A DNA stretch of 17,397 bases, taken from contig JBELMC010000063.1 of NCBI GenBank assembly GCA_042096155.1, forward strand, positions 1 through 17,397, read 5' to 3'. This document shows, in pieces, positions 13,907 to 17,397 of the stretch. Made by a program: the position numbers and the translations under genes. Every line of letters starts with the position of its first letter. Position 1 is the first letter of the stretch. A model generated the notes under the pieces. That model did no database searches and was not told the DNA's origin. It worked only from the letters and a program-made list of their open reading frames with translations. Source of the stretch: Dinoroseobacter sp042096155 (GTDB lineage: Bacteria > Pseudomonadota > Alphaproteobacteria > Rhodobacterales > Rhodobacteraceae).

Positions 13907-14524
13907 CCTCAGAACCTTTTTGACCATTCGCAAACTATGCAAACACCAATTGGCGCAGCACGCAAGAAGCGGAGTATTTCGGACGCAATGAAACAAAATG
14001 GCCACTGTGCTCTTTATCACCACGTCATCTGTCTAATTGGCAGATCTCAAGAAACCGTGTCTGACTTTGATTGGCACGCATCTCGGATGCAAAAAGCTTG
14101 AGCAAATTTGCAGCCCAGGATTGTTGGGCTGTTCCGCGTCAGGTCCAACCGTTTGATAGGATTAAAAAGATCTGAATGCATCAATGCGCTTTCGGGCCAA
14201 TGTGCTTTGGCCAAGAGGATATCCAATAATTCTGAGGCGACCGGCTGTCTCAACATCCGACAGTCCCTTGTGCAAACGGGTACAAGCCGTCTGGAGCGGA
14301 CGAACAAAAATCTCTCTCTCTGTCCCAAAAGTCGTAAAACGGCATCAGGCGTTCTGACCTTTCAACGTTCGAATTTGCCATATGTCGTTGGGAGGCGGTG
14401 CCGTGTCAAACCGCATTCAGGTTGAAATTTCGTGTGTCTGTATCTTTGGCAATCATTGCCTTACCACACGGCTTGCAACCCGCCTCGAGCGATGACACGG
14501 TGCAGCAAAATCAGGAGTCCGAAG
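13907..14524. other. 618-bp stretch without a recognisable gene
   Basis: Frames of 60-105 codons on both strands (for example plus 14108-14425 and minus 14047-14328) show no family-like sequence or supported start. Three hairpins can be drawn: CAGCCCA/TGGGCTG (14111-14131), GGCCAA/TTGGCC (14195-14212) and CTGTC/GACAG (14245-14263), none followed by a T-run. It must contain the upstream regions of the minus-strand gene and of the aldehyde dehydrogenase; no convincing promoter was found. AGGAG at 14512-14516 is the dehydrogenase Shine-Dalgarno. It may be gene debris or hold a small RNA. Confidence 0.5.
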
Positions 14525-15964
14525 ATGATTGAAAAACGCGAATTCTATATCAATGGAAGTTGGGTTGCGCCGATTGAGGGCACGGCCTGTGAAGTGATCA
14601 ACCCTGCTACGGAAGACGCATGCGCCGTGATTTCACTTGGTGGGCAGGAAGATACCGATGCCGCCGTGGCCGCTGCCAAAGAAGCTTTTCCGAGTTGGTC
14701 AATGACCCCGCCTGTGCAGCGGCTGGAAATGATCGAAAAGCTGCTTGAAATCTATATGGCGCGCTCTGAGGAAATGGCCCAGGCAATCAGCATGGAAATG
14801 GGCGCGCCAATCAATCTGAGCCGAGAACAGCAGGTCACGGCGGGTAGCTTTCATATTAAGAATATCATCCGCGCGGCCCGGGACTTTCAGTATGACCGGA
14901 TGCTGTCAGACCGTGCCCCAGACGATCGCATCTTGCTCGAGCCTATTGGCGTCGTCGGCATGATAACGCCGTGGAACTGGCCAATGAACCAGATCGCGCT
15001 GAAGGCAGTGCCAGCCCTTGCGGTTGGCTGCACAATGGTTCTTAAACCGTCAGAGGTCTCGCCTTTGTCGGGCACCTTGTTTGCCGAAATGGTTGACGAA
15101 GCAGGCTTTCCTCCGGGTGTGTTCAACCTCGTGAACGGCAACGGCATTGGCGTCGGCTCACAGCTTAGCGTGCACCGTGATATCGATATGATCAGCTTCA
15201 CGGGATCCACGCGGGCCGGGATCGCGATTTCGAAAGCCGCAGCAGATACAATAAAGCGCGTCGCTCTTGAGCTCGGCGGCAAGGGCGCGAACATAATTTT
15301 CGCGGATGCGGATGAAAAGGCTGTCAAACGCGGCGTATTGCGGGTGATGAATAACTCTGGCCAGTCCTGCAATGCGCCGACCCGGATGTTGGTAGAACGC
15401 AGTATTTATGACCAAGCCGTCGAGATCGCTGCCGCCACCGCCGATAAAATCCAGGTCAACGTGCCCAACGAGGAAGGCGGACATATGGGGCCTGTCGTAT
15501 CGGAAGCCCAGTTCAACAAAATTCAAGGGCTGATCCAACAGGGGATCGACGAGGGCGCTCGTCTGGTCGCAGGCGGTTTGGGTCGGCCTGAAGGTCTGAA
15601 CCGGGGCTACTATGTGCGCCCAACAATTTTTGCGGATGCGACCAATGATATGGTCGTCGCGCGTGAAGAAATTTTCGGCCCGGTACTTGCCATGATGCCC
15701 TTCGATAGCGAAGAAGAGGCGATTCAGATCGCCAATGATACGGTCTACGGCCTGACCAATTATGTCCAATCTGAAGATGGCGCCAAACGCATGCGTGTCG
15801 CGCGTCGGCTCCGCTCAGGTATGGTCGAAATGAACGGCAAACCCCGGGGTGCTGGGTCCCCGTTTGGGGGATACAAACAGTCCGGTAATGGGCGCGAAGG
15901 TGGCGTCTGGGGCCTAGAGGATTTTCTGGAAGTCAAATCTGTATCTGGTTGGGCCGCTGAATAG
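14525..15964 (+). CDS. NAD(P)+-dependent aldehyde dehydrogenase
   Basis: This cytoplasmic enzyme oxidises an aldehyde to its carboxylic acid with NAD(P)+. The 479-residue length is standard for the superfamily. Key residues are all visible: Asn151 in TPWNWPMNQ (oxyanion hole), Lys174 in VLKPSEVSP (cofactor), the FTGSTRAG turn (225-232), Glu249 in ALELGGKGANI (general base), Cys282 in NNSGQSCNAPTRM (nucleophile), and EEIFGPVLAMMPF. The GQSCNAPTR form around the cysteine belongs to a subgroup often annotated only as aldehyde dehydrogenase family; the substrate cannot be told. AGGAG 8 bp upstream decides the ATG at 14525 over an upstream in-frame ATG at 14432. It is monocistronic, ending at a hairpin. 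Confidence 0.93.
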   Translation: MIEKREFYINGSWVAPIEGTACEVINPATEDACAVISLGGQEDTDAAVAAAKEAFPSWSMTPPVQRLEMIEKLLEIYMARSEEMAQAISMEMGAPINLSREQQVTAGSFHIKNIIRAARDFQYDRMLSDRAPDDRILLEPIGVVGMITPWNWPMNQIALKAVPALAVGCTMVLKPSEVSPLSGTLFAEMVDEAGFPPGVFNLVNGNGIGVGSQLSVHRDIDMISFTGSTRAGIAISKAAADTIKRVALELGGKGANIIFADADEKAVKRGVLRVMNNSGQSCNAPTRMLVERSIYDQAVEIAAATADKIQVNVPNEEGGHMGPVVSEAQFNKIQGLIQQGIDEGARLVAGGLGRPEGLNRGYYVRPTIFADATNDMVVAREEIFGPVLAMMPFDSEEEAIQIANDTVYGLTNYVQSEDGAKRMRVARRLRSGMVEMNGKPRGAGSPFGGYKQSGNGREGGVWGLEDFLEVKSVSGWAAE

Positions 15965-15975
15965 CTCCAGGTCAA

Positions 15976-16006
15976 CGGGCCCAATCCACAAAACTGGGCC
16001 CGCTTT
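15976..16006. terminator. Bidirectional terminator between aldehyde dehydrogenase and RluA-type gene
   Basis: A perfect 8-bp stem CGGGCCCA (15976-15983) with TGGGCCCG (15995-16002) and an 11-nt loop lies between two convergent genes, 12 bp after the dehydrogenase stop and just after the rluA-type stop on the other strand. The T-run is short on either side, so efficiency may be moderate. Confidence 0.65.
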
Positions 16007-16014
16007 GATCGCGA

Positions 16015-16662
16015 CTAGAACGGTACTTTCGATGCAAAACGCATGCCTCGCCCTCCATCGGGATGGCGCAGACGCAGCTCGCTTGCATGCAGCATCAAAC
16101 GTTCAAAGTCGCACGCAGGACCATCTGCATAGAACGGATCGCCGAGAATCGGGTGCCCAAGATGCTGCATGTGCAGCCGCAATTGGTGGCTGCGCCCAGT
16201 TAAAGGCATCAAACGGACCCGAGTTGACAGGCCGTCAAAGCTCTGCACGCGCCAATCTGTTCGCGCCGCGCGTCCGGTTTCATGACAGATTTTCTGCTTT
16301 GGCCGATTTTCCCAGTCGACAATGATCGGTTGGTCAACTGTTCCACTCTTGGGGCTTAGCTGACCAAAAACCCGTGCCACATATGTCTTCTTAACGAGGC
16401 GTTTTTCAAACTGAAGCCCCAGATGGCGCTGTGCCGAACGGGTCATTGCGAACACCATCACACCAGAGGTGTCTCGATCCAGGCGATGCACCAATAAAGC
16501 ACCAGGGAACGCTGCCTGTGCCCGACTCAACAGGCAATCGGCCAGATCTAAACCCTTGCCAGGCACGCTCAGAAGACCCGAAGGCTTGTTTAAAATCAGC
16601 AGCTGGGCATCTTCATGAAGGATATCCAGCGGATCCATAGGGGGATGATAGGCGTCGGTCAT
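16015..16662 (-). CDS. rluA: RluA-family pseudouridine synthase
   Basis: This enzyme isomerises specific uridines in structured RNA to pseudouridine. The 215-residue protein is the catalytic domain alone, without the S4 RNA-binding domain of RluC and RluD, and matches the size of E. coli RluA, which modifies 23S rRNA U746 and tRNA U32. Motif I KPSGLLSVPGKG, motif II HRLDRDTSGVMVFA with catalytic Asp62, and motif III LTGRSHQLRLHMQHLGHPILGD (as two parts) are all present. The first ATG, at 16662, has no clear Shine-Dalgarno; an ATG at 16638 is possible. The exact target sites cannot be decided from sequence, so the symbol reflects family and size. Confidence 0.88.
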   Translation of the reverse strand: MTDAYHPPMDPLDILHEDAQLLILNKPSGLLSVPGKGLDLADCLLSRAQAAFPGALLVHRLDRDTSGVMVFAMTRSAQRHLGLQFEKRLVKKTYVARVFGQLSPKSGTVDQPIIVDWENRPKQKICHETGRAARTDWRVQSFDGLSTRVRLMPLTGRSHQLRLHMQHLGHPILGDPFYADGPACDFERLMLHASELRLRHPDGGRGMRFASKVPF

Positions 16663-16815
16663 ACCGATGCTCTACCGCATGTTCGGCATCTCATCCATTG
16701 CTAGCAACCCAAAACGAACCCTGAACATCGAAGATAAGGCCCGCATGTACTTTGGACCTGTCACGGTTTGATGCCGCTCGTTTGATAGCATTTATTGCAC
16801 CAAAGGAGACTGACT
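16663..16815. other. Upstream region of rluA-type gene and left end of IS3-type element
   Basis: The stretch holds the start region of the minus-strand rluA-type gene and, on the right, the outer end of the IS3-type element. The boundary is uncertain; candidates for the IS end lie between about 16745 and 16780 (around CCTGTCACGGTTTGATG). No inverted repeat can be confirmed because the other IS end is outside the window. Confidence 0.4.
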
Positions 16816-17091
16816 ATGGGACTGAACCGGACGGAAGAATTCCGCGCTGATGCGGTGCGTCTCGCGCTGACCAGTGGGCTGACGCGTAAGCAGGTGGCTG
16901 ATGATCCGGGTGTCGGCATGTCGACGCTGAACAATTGGGTGACGAAGCATCGAGACGCGGACAATGTGTCAGACAGCGACCTTGATCTTGCCCGTGAGAA
17001 CGAGCGGCTTCGACGCGAGAACCGCATTCTCAGGGAGGAGAGGGAGATTCTAAAAAAGGCAACTCCGGTCTTCGCGGGCCAAAAGCCATGA
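16816..17091 (+). CDS. IS3-family transposase OrfA
   Basis: OrfA of an IS3-type element is the DNA-binding regulatory half of the transposase. The 91-residue product has the HTH_Tnp_1 domain (RTEEFRADAVRLALTSGLTR, then KQVADDPGVGMSTLNNWVTKH) and a C-terminal leucine zipper (LARENERLRRENRILREE) that mediates multimerisation, as usual for the family. GGAGA lies about 8 bp before the ATG at 16816; an ATG at 16795 lies upstream of it. The start of orfB overlaps its stop in an ATGA arrangement. DDPGVG, where relatives have DDLGVG, puts a proline in the HTH turn, a possible weakening substitution. Confidence 0.92.
   Translation: MGLNRTEEFRADAVRLALTSGLTRKQVADDPGVGMSTLNNWVTKHRDADNVSDSDLDLARENERLRRENRILREEREILKKATPVFAGQKP
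17052..17058 (+). other. A AAA AAG slippery heptamer of the IS3 element
   Basis: In the orfA frame the codons read CTA AAA AAG, so the heptamer A-AAA-AAG is positioned exactly for a -1 slip. The shifted frame is the orfB frame and is free of stops from 17058 to the window end, allowing an OrfAB fusion transposase as known for IS3 elements. Confidence 0.85.
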
Positions 17092-17397
17092 GGTTTCGGT
17101 TCATTGAAGAACACCGCGACGCCTTTTGCGCCAAGAGGATGTGCGATGTGCTGGACGTCAGCGCTCGTGGTCTGCGGGCTTATCGCAGCCGACCGGCCAG
17201 CCAAAGGCAACGGACAGACATGGTTGTTCTGGACCACATCAAGGAACAATCCCGTCTCAGTCTGGGCAGCTATTGCCGTCCGAGGATGACCGAGGAGCTG
17301 AAGGAGACCGGTCTGAACGTCGGTCACGGTCAGGTGGGCCGTTTGATGCGCCAGAACGGTATACGGGTTGAAAGGTCAAAGAAATACAAGGTGGCGA
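17088..17397 (+). CDS. IS3-family transposase OrfB, 5' part (cut by window end)
   Basis: OrfB carries the DDE integrase-type catalytic domain. Only about 103 residues are inside the window: an HTH_21-type start (RFIEEHRDAFCAKRMCDVLD, VSARGLRAYRSRPASQRQRTD) and the region before the catalytic core (SYCRPRMTEELKETG, GRLMRQNGIRVERSKKYKV). The DDE residues lie beyond the end. The ATG at 17088 overlaps the orfA stop, permitting re-initiation, while the slippery heptamer upstream gives the fusion protein. No stop or frameshift is seen, so the element may be intact. Confidence 0.88.
   Translation, partial: MRFRFIEEHRDAFCAKRMCDVLDVSARGLRAYRSRPASQRQRTDMVVLDHIKEQSRLSLGSYCRPRMTEELKETGLNVGHGQVGRLMRQNGIRVERSKKYKVA

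Noticed and set aside
14059..14085. Sigma-54 promoter (TTGGCACGCATCTCGGATGC)
   Set aside because: The -24-like TGGCACG is good, but the base pair ten positions after GG is GG, not GC, so the -12 element is not met; no gene starts nearby on that strand.
14108..14425. Plus-strand 105-codon frame in the gap before the aldehyde dehydrogenase
   Set aside because: No Shine-Dalgarno, no family-like sequence, basic and Ser/Arg-rich composition typical of chance frames.
1..17397. CRISPR array, phage defence island or biosynthetic cluster
   Set aside because: No regularly spaced repeats, no cas, nuclease, methylase or synthase genes; accessory content is limited to IS elements and the unknown gene at 13370-13906.

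Overview
The window looks like a chromosomal segment of a marine alphaproteobacterium of the order Rhodobacterales (Roseobacter group). The pointers are the short RNase D gene directly upstream of lptC-lptA-lptB, the sequence character of RpsO and PNPase, the TRAP transporter with a DctB/DctD two-component system, and moderate GC. It carries pieces of four insertion sequences (two IS630-type, one IS5-type, one IS3-type). This suggests an IS-rich genome; Octadecabacter would fit, but that is inference only.

Layout: (1) 1-1100 is mobile-element debris: a 3'-truncated IS630-type transposase on the minus strand with a -1 frameshift site, abutting the C-terminal part of an IS5-type transposase on the plus strand. 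(2) 1373-3884 is a tight plus-strand operon rnd-lptC-lptA-lptB: RNA 3' processing plus the inner-membrane and periplasmic LPS export machinery. (3) 3888-4082 is a decayed C-terminal IS630 remnant where hpf and ptsN would be expected in this group. (4) 4229-4553 is rpsO with its leader and a strong terminator. (5) 4616-10919 is a complete TRAP dicarboxylate-type uptake locus: dctB-dctD (overlapping), then dctP, an intercistronic hairpin, dctQ and dctM. (6) 10916-13316 holds a candidate promoter, an unusually structured 5' leader of about 230 nt, and pnp. (7) 13370-13906 is a minus-strand gene of unknown function with an HTH-like N-terminus, convergent to pnp. (8) 13907-14524 is a 618-bp non-coding stretch. 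(9) 14525-15964 is an NAD(P)-dependent aldehyde dehydrogenase, convergent with (10) an RluA-type pseudouridine synthase at 16015-16662 on the minus strand. (11) 16816 to the window end is the start of an IS3-type element (orfA and the 5' part of orfB).

How the genes fit together: rpsO and pnp, neighbours in many bacteria, are separated here by the whole dct locus, so pnp needs its own promoter and leader. DctB would sense a periplasmic ligand and phosphorylate DctD. This DctD has lost the GAFTGA loop needed for contact with sigma-54, so it may activate dctP through sigma-70-type polymerase. A perfect 14-bp palindrome upstream of dctP is a candidate operator. The most interesting items are the GAFTGA-less DctD with that palindrome, the multi-hairpin pnp leader, and the IS630 scar after lptB. 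No wholly new multi-gene system is evident.
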